Assembly: GCF_009765995.1 (NCBI RefSeq)
Contig: NZ_LMUI01000011.1
Span: forward strand, 242,285-306,284
Source of the DNA: Methylocapsa sp. S129
GTDB lineage: Bacteria; Pseudomonadota; Alphaproteobacteria; Rhizobiales; Beijerinckiaceae
Reading direction: 5' to 3'
Length of the DNA: 64,000 nucleotides
Numbering within the stretch: position 1 is the stretch's first letter; the number at the start of each line of letters is the position of its first letter. The notes under the pieces are model-generated. The model made no database searches. It was not told the origin of the DNA and worked only from the letters and a program-made list of their open reading frames with translations. The position numbers and the translations under genes were made by a program. Shown in pieces: positions 7,475 to 16,101 of the stretch.

Positions 7475-8749
7475 TTGAAGGCGCCAAAACCACAGAGCGG
7501 CCCAAATCGCGACGGAATTTGGCCTCTTCAGTCCCTCAATTTTTTCATGGCCGATATGCAGGCCGGCATCGGCCCGTTTCTCGGCGTGTTTCTTCTGGCC
7601 TATGGTTGGCAAAGCGGCCTGATCGGGTCGGTGATGACGATCGGCGGCGTCGCCGGCATGCTGATGACGGCGCCTGCCGGCGCGCTCGTCGATTCCACGA
7701 CCCACAAGCGCAGCTATGTCATCGTGCCCGGAATCTGCACGGTCCTGGCCTCGGCGATCATCCTGTTGTCGCAGAATTTCTGGCTCGTCGCCGCGTCCCA
7801 GGTCGCCACCGCGATCGCCGGCGCCGCGATTGGACCCGCCGTCAACGGCATCACGCTCGGCATCGTGCGCCAGGCCGGCTTCAACCTTCAGAATGGCCGC
7901 AACCAGGCCTTCAATCATGCGGGCAATATGGTCGGCGCGGGCCTATCCGGTCTCCTCGGCTGGAAATTCGGCCTGCCCGCAGTGTTCGCGCTCGCGGCTC
8001 TCTTCGGAATCCTGTCGATCGCCTCGGTCCTGATGATTCCGCGCGACGCGATCGACGACAAGGTCGCGCGCGGCCTGAAGGAAGGCGGCGGGGACGGCGG
8101 CAAGGCGAGCGGTCTGCGCGTTCTGGGCGAATGCAAGCCGCTGCTGATTCTCGCGGCGGCGCTCGCCTGCTTTCATCTGGGCAATGGCGCGATGCTGCCA
8201 CTCTACGGCATGGCGGTCGTCGCCGCCAAACAGAGCGATCCCGCCAGCTTCGTCGCCGTAACCATCGTGGTGGCGCAAGGAATTATGATCGTCGCCTCGC
8301 TGATCGCCATGCGCATGATCGAAAAAGATGGCGCCTGGGTCGTTCTACTGATTTCGTTTTTGGCGCTCCCTGTCCGCGGCCTGATCGCCGCCTATGTCAT
8401 CAATGAATGGGGCGTCTATCCCGTTCAGATATTGGACGGCGTTGGCGCGGGCCTGCAGAGCGTCGCGGTTCCCGCCTTGGTGGCGCGCATTTTGAACGGC
8501 ACGGGCCGCATCAATGTCGGCCAGGGCGCTGTCATGACCGTCCAGGGCCTTGGCGCGTCGCTCAGCCCCGCGATCGGCGGCTGGATCGCGCAGGGCATCG
8601 GCTATAGCGGCGCCTTCGTCATCCTCGGCGCATTCGCGCTCGGCTCCATCGCTCTATGGATCGCCTTCGCTTCTGTCCTCAAACCGGCCTGCAAGGGAGA
8701 AGCCGATCGCGGCGCCCCGGCCCCCGCGCCCGTCGGAACCCTCGCATGA
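7475..8749 (+). CDS. MFS transporter
   Basis: A roughly 424-residue major facilitator protein with about 12 membrane helices. It begins 'QSLNFFMADMQAGIGPFL' and continues 'GVFLLAYGWQSGLIGSVM', a form seen in MFS carriers of uncertain substrate. The gene has no ATG before the first helix; I prefer the TTG at 7475 because AAGGGA sits six bases upstream, over another TTG at 7457 that lacks such a site. The stop overlaps the ATG of the next gene (ATGA), so it heads a three-gene run with the phosphoesterase and the glycosyltransferase. The coupling could mean a role in envelope lipid or glycan traffic, but that is inference. Confidence 0.75.
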   Translation: MKAPKPQSGPNRDGIWPLQSLNFFMADMQAGIGPFLGVFLLAYGWQSGLIGSVMTIGGVAGMLMTAPAGALVDSTTHKRSYVIVPGICTVLASAIILLSQNFWLVAASQVATAIAGAAIGPAVNGITLGIVRQAGFNLQNGRNQAFNHAGNMVGAGLSGLLGWKFGLPAVFALAALFGILSIASVLMIPRDAIDDKVARGLKEGGGDGGKASGLRVLGECKPLLILAAALACFHLGNGAMLPLYGMAVVAAKQSDPASFVAVTIVVAQGIMIVASLIAMRMIEKDGAWVVLLISFLALPVRGLIAAYVINEWGVYPVQILDGVGAGLQSVAVPALVARILNGTGRINVGQGAVMTVQGLGASLSPAIGGWIAQGIGYSGAFVILGAFALGSIALWIAFASVLKPACKGEADRGAPAPAPVGTLA

Positions 8750-9732
8750 CTCAAACGCAGCGCCGCGGAACCAGGGGCCCGGGGATATCTTATCCGCGAG
8801 CAACGCTGATGGCATGGGTGATCGCCCGCCTCCTCCGTCATGCCAATGACATCAGAATCTGGCCAAAGGTCTCCTTGAGCGATCAACCCGCGCGACAAAC
8901 CGAGGCGGCATTGGCCAAACAACACGACGGCATCACGCATTATCGCACGATTTTCATGTCGGATCTCCACCTGGGCACGCGCGACTGCCAAGCCGAGCTG
9001 ATGCTGGATTTCCTGCGCTTTCATGACGCCGACACGATCTTCCTGGTCGGCGACATTGTCGACGGTTGGCGGCTGAAATCGGGCTGGTACTGGCCGCAAG
9101 CGCATAACGACGTCATCCAGAAGCTGCTGCGCAAGGTGCGGCACGGCGCGCGGATGATCTTCGTGCCGGGCAATCACGACGAGTTCGCCCGCCAGTTTCT
9201 CGGCCTGACCTTCGGCGGCATCGAAATCGTCCAGGACACGATCCATACGACCGCCGACGGGCGCAACTTTCTGGTGATGCATGGCGATGAATTCGACGTC
9301 GTCGTGCGGCACGCCAAATGGCTCGCCTTCTTCGGCGACTGGGCCTACGACACCGCCCTGTTCGTCAACACCTATTTCAATCGGGTGCGGCGCCTTCTGG
9401 GCTTTGGCTACTGGTCCCTGTCCGCCTGGGCCAAGCTGAAGGTCAAGAACGCCGTCAATTTCATCGGCAGTTTCGAGCGTGAATTGGCGGCCGAAGCCAA
9501 GAAGCGCGGCGCCGACGGCGTCATCTGCGGCCACATCCATCACGCCGCTATTCGCGAAATCGAGGGAATCACCTATGTGAATACCGGCGACTTCGTGGAA
9601 TCCTGCTCCGTTGTCGTCGAGCATGACGACGGCAGGCTGGAGATTGTTCATTGGGCGACGCTGGCGGCCAAATCGAGGCATGCGCCGCAGGAGAGCGAGA
9701 CGGAGGCGAACATCGAGGCGAAAGCGGCCTAG
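8746..9732 (+). CDS. LpxH-like UDP-2,3-diacylglucosamine diphosphatase family metallophosphoesterase
   Basis: A 328-residue calcineurin-like phosphoesterase. Its metal motifs appear in order: 'FMSDLHLGT', 'VGDIVDGW', 'PGNHDE', 'VMHGDEFD' and 'CGHIHHA'. The first 60 residues are extra and unlike the domain. The family is named after LpxH, which cleaves UDP-diacylglucosamine in lipid A synthesis; most alphaproteobacteria use LpxI for that step, so this paralogue may act on another nucleotide-linked or lipid phosphate. The start at 8746 overlaps the MFS stop; a start further downstream is possible. It overlaps the glycosyltransferase gene, a pairing I know from other Hyphomicrobiales. Confidence 0.85.
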   Translation: MTQTQRRGTRGPGISYPRATLMAWVIARLLRHANDIRIWPKVSLSDQPARQTEAALAKQHDGITHYRTIFMSDLHLGTRDCQAELMLDFLRFHDADTIFLVGDIVDGWRLKSGWYWPQAHNDVIQKLLRKVRHGARMIFVPGNHDEFARQFLGLTFGGIEIVQDTIHTTADGRNFLVMHGDEFDVVVRHAKWLAFFGDWAYDTALFVNTYFNRVRRLLGFGYWSLSAWAKLKVKNAVNFIGSFERELAAEAKKRGADGVICGHIHHAAIREIEGITYVNTGDFVESCSVVVEHDDGRLEIVHWATLAAKSRHAPQESETEANIEAKAA

Positions 9733-10772
9733 TGCGCATTCTTGTCGCCACGGATGCGTGGCGCCCGCAGATCAACGGCGTCGTTCACTCGCTTGAACAG
9801 ACAGCCGCCGCCGCGCGCAGCCAGGGCTATGATATCGATTTTTTGACGCCGCAAGGCTTTCGTACGATTCCGATGCCCACCTACCCCGACATCAAGCTGG
9901 CGCTCGCCTCATGGGGCGCGATCGCCAAGCGAATCGACGCCGCCGGGGCCGAACACATCCATATCGCGACCGAAGGGCCCATCGGCTTCGCCGCGCGCCG
10001 CTATTGTCTGGCCCGGAACCGCGTCTTCACCACCAGCTACCATACCCGTTTCCCCGAATATATCGCACAGCGCGTGCCGATTCCCGAACGCTGGACCTAT
10101 GCCGCCCTGCGCCGCTTTCACGCGCCAGCCGCCGCCGTCATGGTTCCCACGCCCACCATACGCGATGAACTGACCCAGCGGGGTTTTGCGCGCGTGAAAG
10201 TCTGGTCGCGCGGCGTCGACCAACTGACTTTCCACCCCCGCGAGACAAGCGTTCTCGATTTTCCACGCCCGATCTTCCTTTGCGTCGGCCGCGTCGCCGT
10301 AGAGAAGAATCTTGGCGCCCTGCTTAGCCTGAAACTGCCGGGATCGACCGTGATCGTTGGCGATGGACCCGCACGCGCTTCGCTGGAGCGCCAATATCCC
10401 CATGCGCATTTCCTGGGCAGCCGTTCGGGCGAGGCGCTCGCGCAGACCTTTGCCAGCGCCGACGTCTTTGTCTTTCCCAGTCGCACCGACACCTTTGGCA
10501 TCGTGCTGATCGAAGCTCTGGCGAGCGGCCTGCCCGTCGCCGCCTACCCCGTCGCCGGCCCGCTCGATGTCATCGGCAACAGCGGCGCGGGCGTTTTAAG
10601 CGAGGATCTCGGCGCCGCCTGTCTCGCCGCATTGCAAATCCCGCGCGCCGTCGCGCGCGAGCACTCGATGCAATTCACCTGGCGGGAAAGCGCGCGGCAG
10701 TTTCTCCAGAATATCGAACAAAGCCGGGAGGCGTGGGTCGCGCCCGCCCAGGCCGCGCGCCTGGGCTCCTGA
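9732..10772 (+). CDS. Family 4 glycosyltransferase (GDP-mannose-dependent mannosyltransferase type)
   Basis: A 346-residue GT-B glycosyltransferase. The N-terminus 'RILVATDAWRPQINGVVHSL' and the Asn-Gly-Val motif are typical of the MgtA/PimB-like group; the donor-binding C-terminal half carries 'CVGRVAVEKNL', 'GDGPARASLE' and 'FPSRTDTFGIVLIEALASG' with the EX7E-type acidic pair. I take the start as the GTG that overlaps the TAG of the phosphoesterase gene (TAGTG), which fits the conserved N-terminus exactly. Coupled translation with the LpxH-like protein suggests joint work on a membrane glycolipid. The acceptor is unknown. Confidence 0.85.
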   Translation: MRILVATDAWRPQINGVVHSLEQTAAAARSQGYDIDFLTPQGFRTIPMPTYPDIKLALASWGAIAKRIDAAGAEHIHIATEGPIGFAARRYCLARNRVFTTSYHTRFPEYIAQRVPIPERWTYAALRRFHAPAAAVMVPTPTIRDELTQRGFARVKVWSRGVDQLTFHPRETSVLDFPRPIFLCVGRVAVEKNLGALLSLKLPGSTVIVGDGPARASLERQYPHAHFLGSRSGEALAQTFASADVFVFPSRTDTFGIVLIEALASGLPVAAYPVAGPLDVIGNSGAGVLSEDLGAACLAALQIPRAVAREHSMQFTWRESARQFLQNIEQSREAWVAPAQAARLGS

Positions 10773-10787
10773 GCGCTTCTCATTCGC

Positions 10788-11834
10788 TTATCGGTCGGCA
10801 AGGCCCGCCAGAAAGGCGCTGAGGCAATCGCCGATGGCGTCGATCGCATAGCCGCCTTCCTGGACCACCAGCGTCGGCAGGCCGAACGCCTGGACTTGCG
10901 CGCCGACCCGCCCGAAATCTTCGGCCTCAAGCGTGAGCACGCCAATCGGGTCGAGCCGATGGGCGTCGAAGCCGAGCGCCAGCACCAGGGCCTCCGCGCC
11001 AAAGGCGCGGATTCTGGTCGCCGCCGCGTCGATGGCCCTCGCCATCGCATCGCCGTCCGAACCATGCGCCAAAGGCAGGTTGAGGTTGAAGCCTTCGCCC
11101 GCCCCATGCCCCGTCTCGCCAGCATAGCCGGTGAAAAACGGATAATAATTGGTCGGATCGGCATGGATCGAGATCGTCAGAATGTCCGGGCGATTGTAGA
11201 AAATCTGCTGCGTGCCGTCGCCATGATGCGCGTCAACGTCGAGGATGGCGATCTTGCCGTAGCGCGAGCGCAGATGCTGCGCGGCGACGGCGGTATTGTT
11301 GACATAGCAGAAACCGGTGGCGCGATCGGCGCGGGCGTGATGCCCCGAGGGGCGGCAAAGCGCATAGGCCTGCCTTTCGCCAGCGAGCAGCGCCTCGGCC
11401 GCCGAAACGGCGGTTTCGCAAGAACGCAGCGTCGAGAGCCAGGTGTGGGGGCCCATCGGGACCGAGAGGTCGCCGAGATACCAACCGACCTGTCCGACAA
11501 GACCTTCGGCGGGACAGGGCGGTCGGGCGTCGTCTTCGGGCCGGCCGCTCCAGTAAGGAAACGTGTTCGGCCAGACTTCCGGGCCATAATCGGGCAATTG
11601 CGTCCAGCGATCCCAGGCGGTCTCCAGGAAATGCAGATAGCTCGGCGTATGGACGGCAAGCGCCGGCTGCAGGCCATGCGCGGCCGGCGCCTCGGGCGCG
11701 ACGCCGCGCTGTTTGAGCGCGCCCAGCAGCTTTTGCGTGCGCGCAGGCAGGTCTTTCGGCGCGACCAGCCGGCCAAAGCGCATGTATTGCCGGGGATCGT
11801 GGATCGCCTGGTCGGGATGATAAAAAGCGCGCAT
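10788..11834 (-). CDS. Histone deacetylase family protein (acetylpolyamine amidohydrolase-like)
   Basis: A 348-residue zinc hydrolase of the arginase/deacetylase fold. The N-terminus 'MRAFYHPDQAIHDPRQYM' matches acetylpolyamine amidohydrolases. Active-site segments are 'CRPSGHHARAD' (the His pair), 'GFCYVNNTAVAAQ', 'ILDVDAHHGDGTQQIFY' (zinc Asp and His) and 'LALGFDAHRLDP' (second zinc Asp), with the C-terminal 'VQEGGYAID'. All expected ligands are present, so it should be active, removing acetyl groups from acetylated polyamines or similar amines in the cytoplasm. It ends 15 bp from the convergent glycosyltransferase. Confidence 0.88.
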   Translation of the reverse strand: MRAFYHPDQAIHDPRQYMRFGRLVAPKDLPARTQKLLGALKQRGVAPEAPAAHGLQPALAVHTPSYLHFLETAWDRWTQLPDYGPEVWPNTFPYWSGRPEDDARPPCPAEGLVGQVGWYLGDLSVPMGPHTWLSTLRSCETAVSAAEALLAGERQAYALCRPSGHHARADRATGFCYVNNTAVAAQHLRSRYGKIAILDVDAHHGDGTQQIFYNRPDILTISIHADPTNYYPFFTGYAGETGHGAGEGFNLNLPLAHGSDGDAMARAIDAAATRIRAFGAEALVLALGFDAHRLDPIGVLTLEAEDFGRVGAQVQAFGLPTLVVQEGGYAIDAIGDCLSAFLAGLADR

Positions 11835-11923
11835 GCGGCAAATTCCTCAAATGCGGAAGGGAGGTTGACCTATTCTAGGCGCGCATTTCGCTATGCTAAA
11901 ACGCTAATATCCGCTCGTTTCGG

Positions 11924-12523
11924 TCAAGAGGACACGCCGTCGCGCGCGACGGCTCCGGCGTTCGCCAAAGCCAACGCCGCATCCGTTCCGCTCTGCAAGA
12001 TCCGGTCCGATAGGTCCTTGTCTACGACGGCCCGCGCAAGCTGAAGCGCGCCCATCATCAGGCTGAATATGGCGAGGGCGGCGCGCTGGTTTTCGCCCGC
12101 ATCCTTTTCCGGCAAATGGCTGGCGATCAGATCGACATGCGCCTTGAATTCCCCGGTGAAAGTGGCGCGCGTCGCCCGGGGGTGGCGGGCGATCTCCGGT
12201 GTCAGCGCAGCAAAGGCGCAGCCGCGCGCGGACGCATCGCGGTGGGCCGGCCGCAGATAGGCGCGCACAATTCCCTCAAGGCCGCCATCGATGGCGGCGC
12301 GGGCGAGCTGCGCGCGTCCCCCTTCGAGGGCGTCGACGGTCGCGGCCCGGACCAGTTCCTCCTTGGAGGCGAAATGGCTATAAAAGCCGCCATGGGTCAG
12401 GCCGGCGTCGGCCATCAGCCCGGCGACGCCGACCGCCTCGACGCCGTCGCGCCGAAACCGCTCCGACGCAACCTTGACAATATGTTTTCGCGTCGCGTCC
12501 TTATGGCCTTTTTCGTAGCGCAT
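11924..12523 (-). CDS. TetR/AcrR family transcriptional regulator
   Basis: A 199-residue repressor. The DNA-binding helix-turn-helix is in residues about 10-56 ('RKHIVKVASERFRRDGVEAV', 'AGLTHGGFYSHFASKEELV'). The 'GFYSHFASKEELV' form and the C-terminal all-helical domain put it near the TetR_C group found beside fatty-acid or efflux genes. It is divergent from the thiolase gene, with a perfect palindrome between them, so it probably represses both itself and the thiolase. Its ligand could be an acyl-CoA, but this is inference. Confidence 0.88.
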   Translation of the reverse strand: MRYEKGHKDATRKHIVKVASERFRRDGVEAVGVAGLMADAGLTHGGFYSHFASKEELVRAATVDALEGGRAQLARAAIDGGLEGIVRAYLRPAHRDASARGCAFAALTPEIARHPRATRATFTGEFKAHVDLIASHLPEKDAGENQRAALAIFSLMMGALQLARAVVDKDLSDRILQSGTDAALALANAGAVARDGVSS

Positions 12524-12582
12524 GAGGTGAGGCTTTCTCCTGTCCGGCGGCGCTGGCTATTGCATTACGCCAGACATATATT

Positions 12583-12596
12583 ATGATGATCATCAT
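12583..12596. promoter_or_regulatory. Perfect 14-bp palindrome, candidate TetR operator
   Basis: ATGATGATCATCAT is a perfect inverted repeat in the 133-bp space between the divergent TetR and thiolase starts, 60 bp upstream of the TetR ATG. The location and symmetry fit an operator for the TetR dimer. Binding is inferred, not shown. Confidence 0.55.
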
Positions 12597-12656
12597 GCAA
12601 TAATGGACGCCCGCGCGCAAGCTTCAGACGCCAGCGTCAGACTACAGGAGCGCTTC

Positions 12657-13847
12657 ATGCCCAACGCCGATCCCATCGTCATCGTTTCCGCCGTGCGCAC
12701 GCCGCTGGGGCGCTTTCTCGGGGAATTGTCGGGGCTTTCGGCGCCGGCGCTTGGCGCCCATGTCATCCGCGCCGCGCTCGATCGCGCCAAGCTTTCGCCG
12801 ACGCGGATCGACGAGGCGCTGATGGGTTGCGTCCTCCCGGCGGGCCAGGGCCAGGCGCCGGCCCGGCAGGCGGCCAGAGGCGCCGGACTACCCGATGCGA
12901 CGGGCGCGACCACCGTCAACAAAGTATGCGGCTCCGGCATGAAGGCGACCATGCTCGCTCATGATCTGATCCTGGCGGGCTCGGCGGAAATCGTCGTGGC
13001 GGGCGGCATGGAATCGATGTCGAACGCCCCCTACCTCCTCGCCAAGGCGCGCGGCGGCTATCGGATGGGCCATGACCGCATCATCGACCATATGATGCTC
13101 GACGGCCTCGAAGACGCCTATGAAGGCGGGCGTTCGATGGGCGATTTCGGCGAGGCGACCGCGCAGGTCTACCAGTTCAGCCGCGGCGAGCAGGACGCCT
13201 ATGCCGTCAAGACGCTGACGCGCGCCAAAAAGGCGATCGAAGACGGCGCCTTCGCCGCCGAAATCGCGCCGATCGCGATTGCCGCCAAAGGCGGCGACCG
13301 GGCGATCGCCAATGACGAGAATCCGCTCAAGGTCTCGCCCGAAAAAATTCCGGCGCTGAAACCCGCCTTCCGGCCCGACGGGACGATCACCGCCGCAAGC
13401 TCCTCGGCCAATGCCGACGGCGCCGCGGCGCTGATCCTGACGCGCCGCTCGATCGCCGAACGGGACGGGTTGCCGATCCTCGCCGAAATCAAGGCGCATG
13501 CGACCCATGCGCAGGAGCCGGCCTGGTTCACGACCGCGCCAATCCCCGCGATCCGCAAAGTCCTCGCCAAAGCCGGCTGGAGCGTCGGCGACGTCGAATT
13601 GTTCGAGATCAACGAAGCCTTCGCCGTCGTCGCGATGGCCGCGCAACGCGACCTTGGCATTGCCGAGGACCGGCTCAACATCCATGGCGGCGCCTGCGCG
13701 CTCGGCCATCCCATCGGCGCCACCGGCGCGCGCATCATCGTGACGCTGCTGCACGCCCTCGAACGCCACGGGCTGACGCGCGGGGTCGCGTCGTTGTGCA
13801 TAGGCGGCGGCGAAGCGACGGCGATTGCGATCGAGCGTGTACATTAG
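12657..13847 (+). CDS. Acetyl-CoA C-acetyltransferase (thiolase)
   Basis: A 396-residue thiolase. Acylated cysteine Cys91 lies in 'TVNKVCGSGMKA', the His of the second motif in 'NIHGGACALGHPIGATGAR', and the C-terminal active cysteine in 'LCIGGGEATAIAIE'. All catalytic residues are present. It condenses or cleaves acetoacetyl-CoA in the cytoplasm, serving polyhydroxybutyrate, ketone or fatty-acid metabolism. I use the ATG at 12657 because AGGAG sits seven bases upstream; the frame is open from 12603 but that part has no homology. It is divergent from a TetR gene and stands alone, with no phaB or CoA-transferase beside it. Confidence 0.92.
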   Translation: MPNADPIVIVSAVRTPLGRFLGELSGLSAPALGAHVIRAALDRAKLSPTRIDEALMGCVLPAGQGQAPARQAARGAGLPDATGATTVNKVCGSGMKATMLAHDLILAGSAEIVVAGGMESMSNAPYLLAKARGGYRMGHDRIIDHMMLDGLEDAYEGGRSMGDFGEATAQVYQFSRGEQDAYAVKTLTRAKKAIEDGAFAAEIAPIAIAAKGGDRAIANDENPLKVSPEKIPALKPAFRPDGTITAASSSANADGAAALILTRRSIAERDGLPILAEIKAHATHAQEPAWFTTAPIPAIRKVLAKAGWSVGDVELFEINEAFAVVAMAAQRDLGIAEDRLNIHGGACALGHPIGATGARIIVTLLHALERHGLTRGVASLCIGGGEATAIAIERVH

Positions 13848-13891
13848 AGCGGCGTCATAGACCGCCAGGAAAAGTTGGATAGGATGGGGAG

Positions 13892-14224
13892 CTACGCTGC
13901 GGGCGAACCATCCCAGTGGCGATACTCAATGCTCTCATTTTCGGACTTGTATCGAAGGTCCCCTTCAGGATCGTCGGTGGCCCAAATATCGACGACGATT
14001 CCTTCGCGCCTAGAGACGGCAATCACGATCCGATTGCCCAATAGGTCATCGATGAAGCGATCTATCGCCGCTTCTTTTGGCAGCCGATAGGTTGCCGCCA
14101 ACATGTCTCCATGTGTGTGCCACACATGTCGGTCGAACCCGAGCGATACGTCGCTGTCTTCATTTCGAACGACCAAGAACCGCAACAGCCCATCGGGACT
14201 CTCATACGCCTTGGTCGTCGCCAC
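13892..14224 (-). CDS. Hypothetical protein, 110 residues
   Basis: I do not recognise this protein. It has a regular mix of charged and hydrophobic residues, with 'GLLRFLVVRNEDSDVSLGF', 'HVWHTHGDMLAATY' and a final 'ENESIEYRHWDG', and looks like a small cytoplasmic alpha/beta protein. It lies 58 bp downstream of the toxin gene of the next toxin-antitoxin pair, on the same strand, and may belong to that accessory unit, for example as an immunity or modifying protein. The reading frame has a normal start at 14224, with GGAGG just upstream ('CGGGAGGAGG' region). Confidence 0.55.
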   Translation of the reverse strand: MATTKAYESPDGLLRFLVVRNEDSDVSLGFDRHVWHTHGDMLAATYRLPKEAAIDRFIDDLLGNRIVIAVSRREGIVVDIWATDDPEGDLRYKSENESIEYRHWDGSPAA

Positions 14225-14282
14225 CGTTCAACCTCCTCCCGATCGCGTCCCTGGTCGAGGAGCTAAGGCCGGAAGTGACCGG

Positions 14283-14561
14283 CTAGCGATCTTCGCGCGT
14301 GTGCCATAGCCGCAACACGGTGAGAACGGAATCCTGAATCTCATATCGCATCTCATAGGGTCCAACGAGAATTCGTCGGACCTCACGCGGCTCGAATTCT
14401 TCCAGTTTTCTTCCGACGCGCGGATTTGCAAGCAGGCTTTTTGCCGCAACGACAAGCGCCCGCACTGCGCGCGCGGCCGCCGGCTTGTTTACGGAAGCAA
14501 GAAATTCGTACAAACGCTCAAGGTCGGACAGCGCCTTGCTGGTCCACCTCAATTCCATCAT
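14283..14561 (-). CDS. Type II toxin, RelE/ParE family
   Basis: A 92-residue protein with the ParE fold pattern: N-terminal 'LRWTSKALSDLERLYEFLA', the middle 'LLANPRVGRKLEEF', and C-terminal strands 'RRILVGPYEMRYEI' and 'LTVLRLWHTRED'. The last segment with His-Thr-Arg-Glu is characteristic of the ParE/RelE_StbE group. ParE toxins usually poison gyrase; RelE types cut mRNA on ribosomes, and sequence alone does not decide here. Its ATG overlaps the antitoxin stop (ATGA), the usual antitoxin-first arrangement. Confidence 0.88.
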   Translation of the reverse strand: MMELRWTSKALSDLERLYEFLASVNKPAAARAVRALVVAAKSLLANPRVGRKLEEFEPREVRRILVGPYEMRYEIQDSVLTVLRLWHTREDR

Positions 14562-14830
14562 CGCGGCGCCGGCAAGGGCGCATCGGCGTCAAGGCTGTCG
14601 GCCCAAGCCTCCACAGCCTGGTGATCGATGACGCGGCCAGCATCCACATCGCTCAATCCTTCCCGTGTCATACGGCTGTATTCTTCCTCGCGGTCAATCC
14701 AAGCGGTCAGGGCCTGTTTGACGATCCAGCCGCGCGAGCGTTCGAGGCGCACAGCCATTTGATCGACCTTTTCGGCCAGCGGCAGCGGCACATGGGCGGT
14801 GAACACCTTGGTATCGGATATCTGCGCCAT
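14558..14830 (-). CDS. Ribbon-helix-helix (CopG-type) antitoxin
   Basis: A 90-residue antitoxin counted from the ATG at 14830. Residues about 7-45 form a ribbon-helix-helix ('KVFTAHVPLPLAEKVDQMA', 'RSRGWIVKQALTAWIDRE'), which dimerises to bind DNA; the acidic C-terminal part ('GRVIDHQAVEAWADSL') is the expected toxin-binding tail. An ATG four codons upstream is also possible. It directly precedes and overlaps the ParE-type toxin, and an AT-rich palindrome lies just upstream for autorepression. Confidence 0.87.
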   Translation of the reverse strand: MAQISDTKVFTAHVPLPLAEKVDQMAVRLERSRGWIVKQALTAWIDREEEYSRMTREGLSDVDAGRVIDHQAVEAWADSLDADAPLPAPR

Positions 14831-14856
14831 AACTGGCCTCACTGTTGAGCGGGTTT

Positions 14857-14869
14857 AATCATAATGATT
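14857..14869. promoter_or_regulatory. AT-rich inverted repeat, candidate toxin-antitoxin operator
   Basis: AATCAT-A-ATGATT lies 27 bp upstream of the antitoxin start within an AT-rich patch that contrasts with the GC-rich surroundings. Ribbon-helix-helix antitoxins bind such short symmetric sites over their own promoter. The function is inferred from position. Confidence 0.45.
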
Positions 14870-15067
14870 TAAAGTGATTATATCCAGCCTTCCGCAACCT
14901 AAATCGAGAAAACGGCTTCGAGGAGTGGGCGGCTCCGCCTCGCACGACGTGCTGTGCGCGTCGCTCCGGAAGTGTTGATTTGTTCGGAACCGTGGGAGCG
15001 TTTACCGCAGTTCTTCTGGCGGTCCGCGCGACAGCGCGCCCGCATCTTCAACTGAAAGCCTGACCCG

Positions 15068-16066
15068 ATGAGCATTCCGACCACCCGTCTCGGCCGCACC
15101 GGCCTTACCGTTTCCCGCCTCGCGCTCGGCACGATGACCTTTGGCCTTCAGACCGAGGAGGCCGTCGCGCATCAGATTCTGACCAAGGCGGCTTCGGCCG
15201 GCGTCAATTTTCTCGACACCGCCGACGTCTATCCGCTCGGCGGCGACCTCAACACTGTCGGGCGCACCGAAGAAATCGTCGGCCGCTGGCTCAAAGGCCA
15301 GCGTCAATCTTATGTCCTGGCGACCAAGGCTGTGGGCAGGATGGGACCGAACCCATGGAACCAGGGCGCGTCGCGCAAGCACCTGCTCGACGCGATCGAC
15401 GCTTCGCTGCGTCGCCTGCAGACCGACTATGTCGATCTCTACCAATTGCATTCCGACGATCCCGCGACGCCCTTGGATGAGGCGCTGGAGGCGCTGGACG
15501 CGATCGTGAAATCCGGCAAGGCGCGCTATGTCGGCGTGTCCAACTTCCTCGCCTACCGCGTCGCGACGACGCTGGGCCGTTCCGATCTCAAGGGCTGGGG
15601 GCGCATCGTCTCGCTACAGCCGCGCTACAGCCTGTTGTTCCGCGAGATCGAACGCGAGTTACTGCCGCTGGCCCTGGACGAGGGCCTCGGCGTGATCCCC
15701 TACAACCCTCTGGCCGGCGGCCTGCTAACCGGCAAGCACCGGCCCGGCTCCGCGCCGACGCCGGGCACGCGTTTCACTTTGGGGACGACCGCCGAGCGCT
15801 ATCAGGATCGCTACTGGAACGAGCGCGCCTTCGCGACGGTCCAAAGCCTGCAGCGCCTCGCGGCGGAAGCGGGGGTGTCGCTGACCACATTGTCGGTCGC
15901 CTGGACGCTCGCCAATCCCGCCATTACCGCGCCGCTGCTGGGCGCCAGCCGCCCCGAACAACTCGACGACACCCTCGCGGCGGCGACCTACCGGCTCGAT
16001 CCCGCGCTCAAGCAGAAACTCGACGAACTCACCGTCGATTATCGCCGCGGCGATGCGGCGCGGTGA
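15068..16066 (+). CDS. Aldo/keto reductase
   Basis: A 332-residue TIM-barrel NADPH oxidoreductase. The active-site elements are present in order: Asp and Tyr in 'NFLDTADVYPLGG', Lys in 'LATKAVGRMGPN', His in 'YQLHSDDPATPL', and the cofactor site near the C-terminus ('LLGASRPEQLDDTL'). It belongs to the group named after the yeast/bacterial Tas- or YajO-like aldo-keto reductases. The natural substrate is not apparent. It stands alone between a toxin-antitoxin pair and a convergent LysR gene. Confidence 0.88.
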   Translation: MSIPTTRLGRTGLTVSRLALGTMTFGLQTEEAVAHQILTKAASAGVNFLDTADVYPLGGDLNTVGRTEEIVGRWLKGQRQSYVLATKAVGRMGPNPWNQGASRKHLLDAIDASLRRLQTDYVDLYQLHSDDPATPLDEALEALDAIVKSGKARYVGVSNFLAYRVATTLGRSDLKGWGRIVSLQPRYSLLFREIERELLPLALDEGLGVIPYNPLAGGLLTGKHRPGSAPTPGTRFTLGTTAERYQDRYWNERAFATVQSLQRLAAEAGVSLTTLSVAWTLANPAITAPLLGASRPEQLDDTLAAATYRLDPALKQKLDELTVDYRRGDAAR

Positions 16067-16101
16067 ACGCGACGAGGCGCAGCGGCGCTTCCGCGCAAAG
16101 C

